Of a stretch of DNA of 13,239 nucleotides, positions 1-7,318 are shown in pieces; position 1 is the first letter of the stretch; each line of letters opens with the position of its first letter. Below the pieces are notes generated by a model. The model saw only the letters and a program-made list of their open reading frames with translations. It was not told the DNA's origin and did no database searches. This DNA comes from WHSV01 sp050694055 (lineage in GTDB: Bacteria; Actinomycetota; CADDZG01; WHSQ01): the NCBI GenBank assembly GCA_050694055.1, contig JBOGWX010000093.1:1-13239 (forward strand), in the 5' to 3' direction. Position numbers and translations under genes: made by a program.

Positions 1-1509
1 ACGCTCCGAAGCACCGGCAATATCATCGTCAGGGGCAAGCTCGTGATGCGGCCCGCGACGAAAAAAACTGTGCACAAAGTGATCTTTGCCGGCGTGAACG
101 AGAGACGCTTCAGGGGCGGAACTATGAACCCGGTAGCTTCGGACGTCGGCTTGTGGGTCATGGGCAAGGGCGTACTCAATATCGCAGGCGCACCCAAGAC
201 CGCGTGGACGCGGACCGTCGGCGGCGTATCAGCCGGAGCGACAGAGATCCGGCTAGAGGTCAACCCGGACGGCTGGCGGGTGGGTGACGTTATCGCCATC
301 GCTCCCACGAGGAAGCCCTCCGCCAAGGAGGCCGGCGCCGAGGATCACACCTCGTTCGACGTGGCCGTGGTGCGGGCCCTGGACGGGGACACGATCACCC
401 TGGAGGAACCCACTAGGTTCGATCACCCGGCCGTGAACGTGGGCGGGAAGGTCTTTACCCCCGAGATCCTGAACCTCACGCGCAACGTTCGCATTCAGGG
501 CACCAAGAAAGGGCGTTCCCACGTCTTCATTCGCTCGAGTCGTCCGCAGACCATCAAGTACGCGGCTCTGAGCCACATGGGCCCACGTAAGAAAGGAGAA
601 AAGATCCTCGGCCGTTGGCCCCTGCATTTCCACCATTGTCACGGACGATCGCGCGGCTCGCTCATAGAAGGCGTCGTAATGAGGGCGGCCGGCTCACACG
701 CCTTCGTGGCGCATGAATCCAACGGCGTCGTTTTTCGCGATGACATCGCCTACGACTGCCAGGAGTCGCCCTTCTGGTGGGACGACAAGACATTGAGCTT
801 CGACACCGTCTACGACCGCTGCGTGGCCGCCAAGACCGACAACTTCGGCTTCGCGCTGTTCAAGGGCAAGGGCAATATTGTGGCCGATTGCGTGGCGGTT
901 GGCGTCGTTCCGGTCGATCACACCTCGAATGCCTCAGGGTATCGCTGGCCGTCGGCCAAGAACGAAGGTCTGTGGACCAGCGAGAACTGCGTCAGCCACA
1001 ACAATGCTCGTCACGGTGTTTTCTTCTGGTCGAACTCCGAAATCGAACACCACGTGCAGGGCTTCGATTGCTACCACAACGGCCGGTCGGGAACACTGCA
1101 CGGTGCCTACAAGAACGGGAGTCGGTACACGGACTGCACTTTCACCGGCGGAGAGTTCCCCGTGCGCTTCAAAGCCTCCTCTAAGCTGGACAGGCGTCAG
1201 GAGTGGGTGCGGTGTACCTTCGATGGTGCCGGTGGGGCCTACGCCGGTTGGATCGAGAACCGACTCGTGCCGGGAGGTCAGCCGGTACTGGTTCAGGACT
1301 GCACGTTCGTGGGCAAGGTTCTGGTGGATGCCAAGAACACGGTGCCCATCACCTACGACTTTGTGCGCTGCGGTCTCGAGCCCAACGACTTCGACGTGGT
1401 CATGATGGCCAGAGAGAGTCTCATCCGAGTCCAGCGCGCCGATGGTACCGCTTTTCAGATCGATCACACAGGGTTGCCCATCCCCATACCGCCCTTCGCT
1501 CCGGCCTAG
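1..1509 (+). CDS. G8-domain right-handed beta-helix protein, CEMIP/TMEM2-like (5' end outside window)
   Basis: The reading frame is open from base 1, so the gene begins upstream; the GTG at 43 is only the first internal start codon. 502 residues are visible. The first part reads like the end of a G8 domain: short beta strands (GNIIVRGKLVM), then GLWVMGKGVLNIAG followed by AWTR. Next come LTRNVRIQG (475-501), SHMG (571-582), RWPLHFHHCHG (613-645) and FVAHESNGVVF with IAYDC (about 706-759). The same order of motifs (RN-I-I-G, HMG, RYPIHFH, HGT, N-AYD) is known from animal CEMIP/KIAA1199, TMEM2 and PKHD1L1. The C-terminal half has beta-helix rungs with repeated DCTF/RCTF turns. Family members are extracellular, and CEMIP/TMEM2 depolymerise hyaluronan. 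No membrane anchor follows the helix; the signal peptide, if any, is outside the window. Fold assignment is firm; enzymatic activity is inference, and a glycan-binding role is equally possible. Confidence 0.82.
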   Translation, partial: TLRSTGNIIVRGKLVMRPATKKTVHKVIFAGVNERRFRGGTMNPVASDVGLWVMGKGVLNIAGAPKTAWTRTVGGVSAGATEIRLEVNPDGWRVGDVIAIAPTRKPSAKEAGAEDHTSFDVAVVRALDGDTITLEEPTRFDHPAVNVGGKVFTPEILNLTRNVRIQGTKKGRSHVFIRSSRPQTIKYAALSHMGPRKKGEKILGRWPLHFHHCHGRSRGSLIEGVVMRAAGSHAFVAHESNGVVFRDDIAYDCQESPFWWDDKTLSFDTVYDRCVAAKTDNFGFALFKGKGNIVADCVAVGVVPVDHTSNASGYRWPSAKNEGLWTSENCVSHNNARHGVFFWSNSEIEHHVQGFDCYHNGRSGTLHGAYKNGSRYTDCTFTGGEFPVRFKASSKLDRRQEWVRCTFDGAGGAYAGWIENRLVPGGQPVLVQDCTFVGKVLVDAKNTVPITYDFVRCGLEPNDFDVVMMARESLIRVQRADGTAFQIDHTGLPIPIPPFAPA

Positions 1510-1514
1510 CAACC

Positions 1515-2765
1515 TCAGCGTCGAGGGGCGCCCGAGGTGTCATCGGGCTGCGATAAGACCGAGACATTGATCGCACTCTTGTCTAGCGCCTCGGAGTAGA
1601 GCGAGACCATCTGATCGGCGATCCTCTCGATCGCATAGTCGCTCATGAAGCGCGCCCGAGCGAGCCGTGCTCGCCGATCCGATTCGACAGGGTCGAACAG
1701 GGTTGCGCCGAGAGCTCTTGCCATGAGGTCCGGACTTTCCGTAGGGACGAGTCGGGCATGAGCCTGTGAGACAACTTCCCGTACGGGCGGAAGGTCGCTC
1801 GCGACGATGGGCGCTTCGAGCGCCATGGCCTCCAGCAACACGCTGCCGAGCCCCTCCCACCGAGAGGGAACCACGAACGCGTCCGCACCACAGATGAGGT
1901 CCGGCACATCCGAGCGGATTCCAAGGAATGTCACCGAGCCGTCCAGATCGAGGTTCCGGACCTGGCGCTTCAGCTCGTCCGTCTGATGACCCTCACGGCC
2001 GGCAATCGCAAGCCGGACGCCAGGAGCCACTCGTAGCACCTCGGGCAGAGCGTGCAATAAGACGTCCAGGCCCTTCTGGTACTCGTGACGCGCCGCGGCC
2101 ACGATCAGTGGGGTGCCGGGCTCGATGCCAAGCGATCGGCGTGCAGCCTCTCGGCGTGCCTGGGTCCGAATCCCGAGCTGCTGGGGATCCCTTCCTCTGG
2201 GGACTACGGTGATCCGGTTCCTCGGTATGCGTAGGCGGGCCGCCATGACATCGGCGACGTGTCGTGTGATGGAGTGGAACCGCGCCACTCGTCGCGCGGT
2301 GAGCGCGTCCACGACTTGAGCGCCCCGTAGCCTCCAACTCTTCAGCCGAGGGTCGTTGATCTGCTCCGGCCCGTACTCCACGTTGACGAGGCTCGACACC
2401 ACGGGTACGCCCACGACCGACGCCGCGATGCGGCCGGCGACATCCGCCTCGAACAGCGTCGTATGGACGAGGTCCGGTCGCCGGTGACGGACGAGCTGTG
2501 CGGCTCTGCCGGCCCATCCCAGCCTTCCTCCGGGACCCGCGAGGCAGAACAGTTGCGCTCCAGCATCGGTGAGGGCCTCTTGCAGTCCCGGCCGGTCGTG
2601 AAGGTAGGCGACCTCGAGTTCTATGCCGCGGTCTCGGTAGCGCGAAGCGAGCGCCGCAAGCGATTGCTCCGCCCCCCCGGGTACGAGGCTGTCGATGATG
2701 TACAGCAGTCGCAATTTCAGCCACTCTCCCGGCCGGTGATGCTTCGCTCTGGGTGGCCGGACCAT
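1515..2765 (-). CDS. GT4-family glycosyltransferase (GT-B fold)
   Basis: Retaining glycosyltransferase of the GT4 / Glycos_transf_1 type, acting at the cytoplasmic face to add a sugar from a nucleotide donor to a growing glycan. The N-terminal Rossmann domain starts at LRLLYIIDSLVPGGAEQ (about residues 18-34), with the glycine-rich acceptor-side loop GGAEQ. The C-terminal donor domain shows the basic loop around RHEYQKGLDVLL (226-237) and the E-x7-E region PSRWEGLGSVLLEAMA (300-315), where E304 and E312 fit the catalytic/nucleotide-sugar pair. The 416-residue reading begins at an ATG inside the upstream GT2 gene (49 bp overlap). Homology starts only near residue 18, so a TTG at 2714-2712, just past the GT2 stop and about 11 nt after GGGAG, may be the true start. 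Donor and acceptor cannot be read from sequence. It is the last gene of the array and ends 5 bp from the convergent beta-helix gene. Confidence 0.88.
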   Translation of the reverse strand: MVRPPRAKHHRPGEWLKLRLLYIIDSLVPGGAEQSLAALASRYRDRGIELEVAYLHDRPGLQEALTDAGAQLFCLAGPGGRLGWAGRAAQLVRHRRPDLVHTTLFEADVAGRIAASVVGVPVVSSLVNVEYGPEQINDPRLKSWRLRGAQVVDALTARRVARFHSITRHVADVMAARLRIPRNRITVVPRGRDPQQLGIRTQARREAARRSLGIEPGTPLIVAAARHEYQKGLDVLLHALPEVLRVAPGVRLAIAGREGHQTDELKRQVRNLDLDGSVTFLGIRSDVPDLICGADAFVVPSRWEGLGSVLLEAMALEAPIVASDLPPVREVVSQAHARLVPTESPDLMARALGATLFDPVESDRRARLARARFMSDYAIERIADQMVSLYSEALDKSAINVSVLSQPDDTSGAPRR

Positions 2766-3610
2766 CCACGCTCTCGTGGCTCGCTACCGCCGGGCGTGCT
2801 CTTCCGCATCGACCGCGCCAGATGGGCGACTGTCGATGCTTTCGGCCGAAGGCGTAACGATCTGACGAACGCCTCCCGCGCCGCGAGGTGGTGTCCGAGC
2901 CGCTGGTTCATGAGGCCGATGCGCTTCCATCGAAATGCCTGCGCTGGGGGGTGCGAGCGGAAATAGTCGTGGTGCTTCTCGAGCAGCAGGTGGCTGCATC
3001 GCACACGTTCGGCAAGCCCGTTACGGTTTCTGGGCCCGTCGTGCATCCGGTAGAGGAGGCCTACCTTCGGCGCGGTGGACACCGGTGCGCTACCCGCGAC
3101 GCGAAGCCACCAATCCACGTCGGTAAGTGCGGCGAAGAGCTCGTCAAAGGACGGGGCCAGTTCCCTTTTGATCGCAACCTGCCCCAATTGCGGCGTCATC
3201 TGGTCGAGGATCGTGTCGTAGACGTTGCCCTCCAGCGTCCTCGCTCCGCCACTCGATCCATCCATGCCGCGTCGCAGGCACACGGACACCGGTGCGCGCT
3301 CGAGTCCCTCCAGGGCGATGGCCAGCCGGTCGGGAGTGAACAGATCGTCGTCGTCGACGAAGGTGACGTACCGGCCGTGCGCCGCGGCGAGGCCCGCGTT
3401 TCGTGCCGCCGGCTCCCCTCGATTCTCGCTCAGCCTCAGCAGGCGCAGGCGCGGATCATCTGGCACTGTCACCGGATGTGGACTTGCGTCATCGACGACG
3501 AGACACTCGAAATCGTCGACCGTCTGCTCCTGCACCGACCGGATCGTCTCGGCAAGGAGCTCCGGCCGCTCGTAGGTCGGCACGATTACCGTAAACATCG
3601 GATCGCTCAC
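2717..3610 (-). CDS. GT2-family glycosyltransferase (GT-A fold)
   Basis: Inverting GT2 glycosyltransferase of 297 residues. The start of the GT-A fold is textbook: FTVIVPTYERPELLAETIRS (6-25), then CLVVDDAS (36-43) with the nucleotide-binding Asp pair, RGEPAARNAG (64-73), and the metal-binding DxD equivalent FVDDDDLFTPDRL (84-96). Further on, VDWWLRVAG fits the acceptor-side motif with a general-base Asp. No membrane segments are visible, so this is a soluble single-sugar transferase rather than a processive synthase. The GTG start at 3610 has a GGAGG six bases upstream (3617-3621), which fixes it. It follows the sulfatase-like gene by 22 bp and runs into the next glycosyltransferase, so the three are probably co-translated. 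The sugar specificity is unknown. Confidence 0.9.
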   Translation of the reverse strand: MSDPMFTVIVPTYERPELLAETIRSVQEQTVDDFECLVVDDASPHPVTVPDDPRLRLLRLSENRGEPAARNAGLAAAHGRYVTFVDDDDLFTPDRLAIALEGLERAPVSVCLRRGMDGSSGGARTLEGNVYDTILDQMTPQLGQVAIKRELAPSFDELFAALTDVDWWLRVAGSAPVSTAPKVGLLYRMHDGPRNRNGLAERVRCSHLLLEKHHDYFRSHPPAQAFRWKRIGLMNQRLGHHLAAREAFVRSLRLRPKASTVAHLARSMRKSTPGGSEPRERGWSGHPERSITGRESG

Positions 3611-3632
3611 CGAAAGCCTCCGTGGTTGGGTT

Positions 3633-5057
3633 CTAGATGTAACCGAGATCGGCCAGCCGCTTTTCGATCTCTTGCTGATCTTCTTTGCTCAACGGGGTCT
3701 GCTCCTGGTCCCAGCCGGCCCACGACTCGACCGCGGCATCAAGCTCTCGCTGCAGTCGCTGGACAACTTCGGGCATCAACGACGAGATCTCGTTCTCTTC
3801 GTCAGGATCGGTCTGCAGATCGAAGAGGTCCTCGGTCCCGGTCGAGGAGCGGACGAGCTTGTAGCGGGAGTCCCTGACGGATACCAGGTTTCGGGCCAAG
3901 CCGGTGAAGTCGTACGAGGGGTTGCGTTGGGCGAGCCGCATCTGCTCGCGCGGAGTCCAGCAGCGCCATTCCGCGAACGCGTAGCCATCGTTTCCCGCCG
4001 GCTTGCCGTTCGCTTCGAAGAGATCTCGTCGCCGGTCGGACAGTTCCTGCGCGGGCACCTCCCGCCCCAGCAGGTCGGCAAGAGAGGGAAAGACGTCGAC
4101 GAACTCGTACATGGGCTGCTTGGTGGCCTGGGGGATCAGCCCCGGCCCCCAGGCGATAAATGGGACTCTGACCAGATGGTCGTCCAGCGAGGCGTGGTGG
4201 TCGGCGAGGCCATGCTCGCCGATGTGCTCGCCATGATCCGATGTGGCCATGACGATGGAGCGTCCATCTTTCAGGTGGCCGGCGTTTTCCAGGATGTCCA
4301 TGAGATTCGCGAGGTGAGCATCGACGTTCGCCAGTTCGCCGTCGTAGAGGGTGGAGTAGATGTCGAGCTTCCGCTCGTCGGCGCGCGCGATCGCCTCCCA
4401 TGGACCGACGCTATCGGCGGTGCGAACCCTGTAGTTCAACCCCTCCAGAAAGTTAAAGCGCGGCCCCCCCATGCGTCTCTCGAACTTTCCCGGCGGAGCA
4501 TAGGACCAGTGACACTCGAGGTAGTTGACGAACAGGAAGAAGGGTCGCTTCACCTCGCTGAGCTCTCGGCGGAGCCACGAGTTGACGATGTGCCCGCCCG
4601 AGTCGCCGCCGAGGAGCGCCTTCTTGGTGCGCCGGGCCGTCCTTTTCCAACCCCGTTCGAGATCGAGGCGGGCGGCGTATCTGTCGAAACCCCTCGCCAG
4701 ATGCGTCTTGTTCGAGATGAGGCCGTTGCTGGTCGCGCACACGGTCTCGTAGCCAAGCGACCTGAGCCATTCGGCCATCGTCACCCGCACTCCGTCGCGC
4801 AGCCTCGGCCCCGTCTGCCACTGGCATCCATGCTGGCTGGGGTAGAGACCGGTGAACAGGCTGGCGTGTGACGGCAGCGTGTAGGGGCCGTTGGTCACCA
4901 TGTTCTCGAGTTTGAGACCCGCGCCCGCAAGGGAGTCGACCGTCGGGGTGGTCGGACGGCTGTACCCGTGACAGCCGAAGCGATCGCGGCGCGCCGTGTC
5001 GAAGACGACCAGCACGATGTTCGGCAACTCGGTGTTGGTGGTGCTCAAGATTGTCAC
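3633..5057 (-). CDS. Sulfatase-fold hydrolase/transferase with Thr in place of formylglycine Cys/Ser
   Basis: Alkaline-phosphatase-superfamily protein of the Sulfatase (PF00884) type, 474 residues. Metal ligands are visible at IVLVVFDTARRDRFG (14-28; D20, D25) and SDHGEHIGEHG (273-283; D274, H275). The C-terminus has the DLFDLQTDPDEENE block usual in sulfatases. The active-site segment is YTLPSHASLFTG (59-70), aligning with C/S-x-P-S-R-x3-L-T-G as Thr60 for the formylglycine precursor and His for Arg. Thr nucleophiles occur in PF00884 relatives that move phospho groups, such as LtaS and EptA, so a phosphodiesterase, phosphatase or phosphotransferase role is as likely as sulfate-ester hydrolysis. 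No signal peptide or membrane helix is seen, so it is probably cytoplasmic. The GTG at 5057 overlaps its own GGGAG; a TTG at 5048 lies 8 nt after that site and may be the real start. Lies between two glycosyltransferase genes. Confidence 0.82.
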   Translation of the reverse strand: MTILSTTNTELPNIVLVVFDTARRDRFGCHGYSRPTTPTVDSLAGAGLKLENMVTNGPYTLPSHASLFTGLYPSQHGCQWQTGPRLRDGVRVTMAEWLRSLGYETVCATSNGLISNKTHLARGFDRYAARLDLERGWKRTARRTKKALLGGDSGGHIVNSWLRRELSEVKRPFFLFVNYLECHWSYAPPGKFERRMGGPRFNFLEGLNYRVRTADSVGPWEAIARADERKLDIYSTLYDGELANVDAHLANLMDILENAGHLKDGRSIVMATSDHGEHIGEHGLADHHASLDDHLVRVPFIAWGPGLIPQATKQPMYEFVDVFPSLADLLGREVPAQELSDRRRDLFEANGKPAGNDGYAFAEWRCWTPREQMRLAQRNPSYDFTGLARNLVSVRDSRYKLVRSSTGTEDLFDLQTDPDEENEISSLMPEVVQRLQRELDAAVESWAGWDQEQTPLSKEDQQEIEKRLADLGYI

Positions 5058-5112
5058 TCCCGTTCGCTAGGCGCCTGAGGTGGCTTGAAAGAGGCTGAGG
5101 GCTTCGAGCCGG

Positions 5113-6303
5113 TCAATCTTCGGTCAGCGTTGTCGGAGTCAGCCCGTAGAGCCGGCAGAGCTGCTCCGAGATGTGCGAAGGCTCGAAGACGGCCGCACGC
5201 CGCCTTCCTTCCCGTCCTAACCGGTGGCGAAGTTCCGGATCGAGCACGAGACGCCTGATCGCGGCCGCCGCAGCGACTGCGTCTCCCGGACGGAACAACA
5301 GGCCCGCGTCTTCCTCGCCAAGAAGGTCTCGGAGGGGCTCGATGTCGCTCCCCACCACCGGAAGCCCGTTCATCATTGCCTCCGCCGCAACCCGGCAAAA
5401 AGACTCCTTCAACGAGGGGCAGAAGACGATGTCGCATCGGGCATAAGCCTCACGTACGTCTTCTATCTTGCCCTCGATCGAGGCTCGGCTCGATGGCAGC
5501 GCGCGCAGCTGTTTCAACGTGTCTTCAAGCGGCGCGCTCGACCGCTCATTGCCGGTGAACAGGACCCAGCGAAGAGGAAGATCGGAGAGAGTTTGTTCGA
5601 TTTCCGGCACGAGCTGCAATCCTTTGCGCTCGATCGCCGAGCCGAGAAAGGCCACTCTCACCACGTCGTCCGGGATGTGGCTCGTTGCCCTGATCTGCGC
5701 GGAGTCGATCGGGTTGGGAATGATGACGATTTCTTGGTCATTGCCGGCGATGCCGCTGTCGGTGAGAACGCGTCCGGCGGTGGGCGACACCGCAGCCCAC
5801 CTCACCCGATGCGATCGCAAGACTCGCCCCCACATCGGACCGAGTCGCCGCATCCACGGCGAAACGTCGAAGGCGTGGATCCAGCCCACGAGAGGCACCC
5901 CCGCCACGAGCGCAGCGGGACCTGCAACGTTGATCTCCTCCGGGCCGTTGGCGTGAATCGCAACCAACTTACGCCGGTTGCGCCGGGCCCACAGAGCCAA
6001 CCTCACGGCGCCGACGAACCTCTGCGCTCTCGAGTTACCGGGGCGATGTGAGTCCCAGATAACCAGGTGCGACTCGACGAGCCCCTCCCGCTTGGTAAGC
6101 GAGGGAAACTTTCCCGTGGAGGGTGCCGCGAGCACCCGTTTGACCCCGCCCGGGAGCAGGGCAAGTAGATTGGCGAGGCTCTTGGTCGAACCGCCGAGCG
6201 CCTTGGCAAAGCTGACGAAGACGACGGTATTCTGACCGGTCTCGCTCGGCCCCGAGACGCGAGCATCCACGCTCCGTGACGTCGTTGTCTTATCCGATAC
6301 CAA
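5113..6303 (-). CDS. GT4-family glycosyltransferase (GT-B fold)
   Basis: Second GT4-type transferase of the array, 396 residues, only distantly similar by eye to the one at 1515-2765. The first about 23 residues (Ser/Thr-rich) look like a disordered leader. The Rossmann domain begins at NTVVFVSFAKALGGSTKS (25-42), with a glycine-rich loop at GGS. The donor domain contains VIIPNPID (193-200), AFLGSAIERKG (218-228) where R/K contact the donor diphosphate, and FCPSLKESFCRVAAEAM (294-310), with E300 and E308 in the E-x7-E positions. No membrane helix, so cytosolic or membrane-peripheral. The start is TTG at 6303, supported by AGGAGG nine bases upstream (6313-6318). It is spaced 58 bp from the preceding sulfotransferase and 55 bp from the following sulfatase-like gene. 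Donor sugar and linkage cannot be predicted. Confidence 0.86.
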   Translation of the reverse strand: MVSDKTTTSRSVDARVSGPSETGQNTVVFVSFAKALGGSTKSLANLLALLPGGVKRVLAAPSTGKFPSLTKREGLVESHLVIWDSHRPGNSRAQRFVGAVRLALWARRNRRKLVAIHANGPEEINVAGPAALVAGVPLVGWIHAFDVSPWMRRLGPMWGRVLRSHRVRWAAVSPTAGRVLTDSGIAGNDQEIVIIPNPIDSAQIRATSHIPDDVVRVAFLGSAIERKGLQLVPEIEQTLSDLPLRWVLFTGNERSSAPLEDTLKQLRALPSSRASIEGKIEDVREAYARCDIVFCPSLKESFCRVAAEAMMNGLPVVGSDIEPLRDLLGEEDAGLLFRPGDAVAAAAAIRRLVLDPELRHRLGREGRRRAAVFEPSHISEQLCRLYGLTPTTLTED

Positions 6304-6312
6304 TTTGGAGTT

Positions 6313-6318
6313 CCTCCT
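6313..6318 (-). promoter_or_regulatory. Shine-Dalgarno AGGAGG fixing a TTG start
   Basis: Read on the minus strand this is AGGAGG, nine bases before the TTG at 6303-6301. There is no in-frame ATG or GTG near the beginning of the glycosyltransferase, so this strong site is what supports the unusual start codon. Confidence 0.65.
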
Positions 6319-6361
6319 GAGCGGACGCCCGGCGTTGAGCGCAACAATGTGGGCCTGTCAG

Positions 6362-7318
6362 TTAACGCGAGCGCGCAAGACGAGGGCGCCACGGGTAGCG
6401 ATATCGGTGCAGAAGAGGCATGGCGATCGTCGTCGCGACCAGTCGCTGTGAGCGTGGCTGCAGTGCGACCCATTCGTCGTCCAGCCGCAAGGGCACGGGT
6501 CCGGTATGGAAACGGCCCGGATTGCCACCGGCCGTGTGGTTCCGCGTCAGCTTCACGGCGCCGTTCTCGTTCACGGGAAGCCGGGCGGGCCACTCTTCTA
6601 CCATCTTGACGATTGATTCAAGCGCGTCCCTCGGGCCGGTGATCAAATCCTCGTAACGCACGAACAGGTATCTGTCGCGTCCGACCCGGCGCCGAATCGC
6701 CTCCGCGGTGACGTTGAGTCCGAGCCAGTTACGCGTACTGGTGCTCGGTTTGTAGGTCACCATCTCACCACGCGGCTCTGGGGTTGCCTTGCGCCGCTGC
6801 CATGAGTAGGCGACCGCGCGCGGATCCCGAACGAGGTGCACGTAATAAGGCTCGATGCCGTCGAGCAGCCGAAGCAGTGCCGCGTCGGCTTCGCGCTTTG
6901 AACTATCGACGATCACACGTGCTCCGGTGGCCTTTCCTAACGCCCGGTAGAGCGACACGACCGAGGAGGCGTATGTTTTCGTGTCGTCTCCTCCCGGGAG
7001 ACCGTTCCCTGGGTGGCCCCGGAGTAGTCGGGGAGCATGACGGAGACGAGCGGCGGAGCGCTGTGCCTCACAGACAGCTTTGACGTCAATCTGCCCGAAC
7101 CCTCTCCCCATCACGTCCTGCCAGAAACTGCACTCAGGAACTCTCTGGCCGCAGCCGCAAAGCCTGCCCCGCAGAAGTCCCTTTTCCCAGATGGTGCGGA
7201 GCTCGCCGGCGTGAAAGAAATCGTCGATTTCACCGAGCAGGTTACCCAGGAGCGTGCTCCCGCTACGGCCCCACGCCATTATGTAGATGACCTTTATAGG
7301 CGTGTTCGCAACGCTCAC
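6362..7318 (-). CDS. PAPS-dependent sulfotransferase family protein (CxCG subtype)
   Basis: A 318-residue sulfotransferase-fold protein, expected to transfer sulfate from PAPS to a hydroxyl or amine of a carbohydrate. The 5'-phosphosulfate-binding P-loop is YIMAWGRSGSTLLGNLL (12-28). The 3'-phosphate-binding region is YYVHLVRDPRAVAYSWQRR (158-176), with the conserved Arg164 and Ser172. VIVDSSKRE (135-143) corresponds to the strand before it. Between them, CGCGQRVPECSFW (54-66) is a Cys-rich motif I associate with one bacterial branch of this superfamily; a structural or metal role is a guess. GTG start at 7318 overlaps the upstream stop as GTGA, with AGGAG about 10 nt before, indicating coupled translation with the GT8-like gene. 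Acceptor unknown. Clearly different from the sulfotransferase at 8402-9415, so not a recent duplicate. Confidence 0.85.
   Translation of the reverse strand: MSVANTPIKVIYIMAWGRSGSTLLGNLLGEIDDFFHAGELRTIWEKGLLRGRLCGCGQRVPECSFWQDVMGRGFGQIDVKAVCEAQRSAARLRHAPRLLRGHPGNGLPGGDDTKTYASSVVSLYRALGKATGARVIVDSSKREADAALLRLLDGIEPYYVHLVRDPRAVAYSWQRRKATPEPRGEMVTYKPSTSTRNWLGLNVTAEAIRRRVGRDRYLFVRYEDLITGPRDALESIVKMVEEWPARLPVNENGAVKLTRNHTAGGNPGRFHTGPVPLRLDDEWVALQPRSQRLVATTIAMPLLHRYRYPWRPRLARSR

Noticed and set aside
1530..1548. Hairpin GCCCGA / TCGGGC as a terminator
   Set aside because: Six-base stem with a 7-nt loop and no T-run on either strand; expected by chance in GC-rich coding DNA.
2888..3877. Plus-strand frame of about 330 codons
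   Set aside because: Antisense to the GT2 gene and part of the sulfatase-like gene, with no domain pattern.
3672..4871. Long plus-strand frame of about 400 codons
   Set aside because: Antisense shadow of the sulfatase-like gene; high GC keeps the opposite strand free of stops, and its translation has no recognisable domain.
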